Made by a program: the position numbers and the translations under genes. Below the pieces are notes generated by a model, which saw only the letters and a program-made list of their open reading frames with translations, did not search any database and was not told where the DNA came from. This document shows positions 4,963 to 5,362 of a DNA stretch of 5,362 nt, piece by piece. Where the stretch lies: NCBI GenBank assembly GCA_021828635.1, contig JAJZEJ010000182.1, forward strand, positions 1 through 5,362. Reading direction: 5' to 3'. Positions within the stretch are counted from its first letter, which is position 1. The number at the start of each line of letters is the position of its first letter. The stretch is from Chloroflexota bacterium (GTDB taxonomy: Bacteria > Chloroflexota > Ktedonobacteria > Ktedonobacterales > Ktedonobacteraceae).

Positions 4963-5362
4963 TTATTGCGTTCGTACATCCATTAGATAATATTCGTAGG
5001 TTGTTTTAACTGTGAAGCCGACTGAGCGATAGAGGCCAAGTGCATTCGCGTTCTCTACATCAACCTCAAGCATAACCTCTTGCGCCTGCTCAGTCTGTGC
5101 AGTCTGTGCAGTCTGTGCAGTCTGTGCAATCTGGATAGCATCTTGCAACATCTGCCGACCATAGCCGCGTCCTCTATAGATCGGGTGCATATTAAAGGTA
5201 TAGATACCGACACGCCCATCGCCCATTTCCACCAGACGCAGCACTCCAATAGGCTGCCCATGCAGTGTACCAAGATAGAAGCGTTCTCCTGGAGATTGAA
5301 TGCAGCTTAGAAAGAAGGATTGCATGGCCTCCGCGTCCTCGCCACTCTCCATCATAATCATC
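4963..5362 (-). CDS. GNAT-family N-acetyltransferase, 5' end outside the window
   Basis: The frame is open to the right edge, so the N-terminus is missing; the visible 132 or so residues hold most of one GNAT fold. The strand and loop IYTFNMHPIYRGRGYGRQML contains motif A, with the acetyl-CoA pyrophosphate loop RGRGYG (residues 63-68 counted from the Met at 5361). Motif B is LEVDVENANALGLYRSVGFT, with the usual N..A..LY...GF. Transfer of an acetyl group from acetyl-CoA is therefore expected; the substrate is unknown. Between the motifs, residues 79-91 are an AQT-repeat stretch encoded by a 9-bp tandem repeat, which lengthens the helix after motif A. It is first in the visible operon, 22 nt before prmA, so a ribosome-related target such as an N-terminal amine is conceivable but unproven. 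It might also be the C-terminal half of a double-GNAT protein. Confidence 0.88.
   Translation of the reverse strand, partial: MIMMESGEDAEAMQSFFLSCIQSPGERFYLGTLHGQPIGVLRLVEMGDGRVGIYTFNMHPIYRGRGYGRQMLQDAIQIAQTAQTAQTAQTEQAQEVMLEVDVENANALGLYRSVGFTVKTTYEYYLMDVRTQ
5091..5133. repeat. 9-bp tandem repeat (four perfect copies plus a partial one) inside the GNAT gene
   Basis: CAGTCTGTG is repeated perfectly at 5091-5099, 5100-5108, 5109-5117 and 5118-5126, then degenerates (CAATCTG, 5127-5133). On the coding strand each unit encodes Ala-Gln-Thr. As the period is a multiple of three, copy-number change would lengthen or shorten the protein by three residues per unit without a frameshift. Confidence 0.95.

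Noticed and set aside
5091..5133. CRISPR-like or regulatory repeat array
   Set aside because: The units are 9 bp, directly abutting with no spacers, and lie within a GNAT coding frame; this is a coding tandem repeat.

Overview
The window looks like ordinary chromosomal DNA of a free-living bacterium with about half G+C. The best guess is a Chloroflexota member of the Ktedonobacter type. That guess rests on the large protein joining a SWIM zinc finger, a SAP-like segment and an XPB-N-like helicase-associated domain, and on the general look of the proteins; it is recall, not a search result. No tRNA, rRNA, CRISPR array, transposase or phage gene was seen.

Layout. (1) Positions 1-2571, minus strand: a two-gene unit, probably DNA-repair related. 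It holds an 832-residue SWIM/SAP/helicase-associated protein followed, after 6 nt, by the first 22 codons of another gene that runs off the left edge. Those 22 residues resemble the start of an XPB-type helicase N-terminal domain, so the pair may be an XPB helicase and its accessory protein. (2) Positions 2572-2913: a 342-nt divergent regulatory region. It carries two promoter candidates for the minus-strand unit, a near-consensus sigma-70 promoter for the plus strand, and a roughly 100-nt leader with an 8-bp inverted repeat and a 10-bp perfect palindrome. (3) Positions 2914-3144, plus strand: an acidic 76-residue protein of unknown function, the only plus-strand gene. (4) Positions 3145-3254: the gap between convergent genes, filled largely by an 89-nt imperfect palindromic element whose right end contains the stop codon of rsmE. 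(5) Positions 3255-5362, minus strand: a compact operon, transcribed as GNAT acetyltransferase (N-terminus outside the window), then prmA (ribosomal protein L11 methyltransferase), then rsmE (16S rRNA m3U1498 methyltransferase).

The operon on the right is a translation-machinery modification unit. PrmA methylates L11, RsmE methylates the decoding-region rRNA, and the upstream GNAT has an unknown substrate. The unit on the left is probably involved in DNA transactions. The most noteworthy non-genic items are the palindromic element at 3171-3259, the structured leader of the small orphan gene, and an in-frame 9-bp tandem repeat that lengthens a helix in the GNAT protein.
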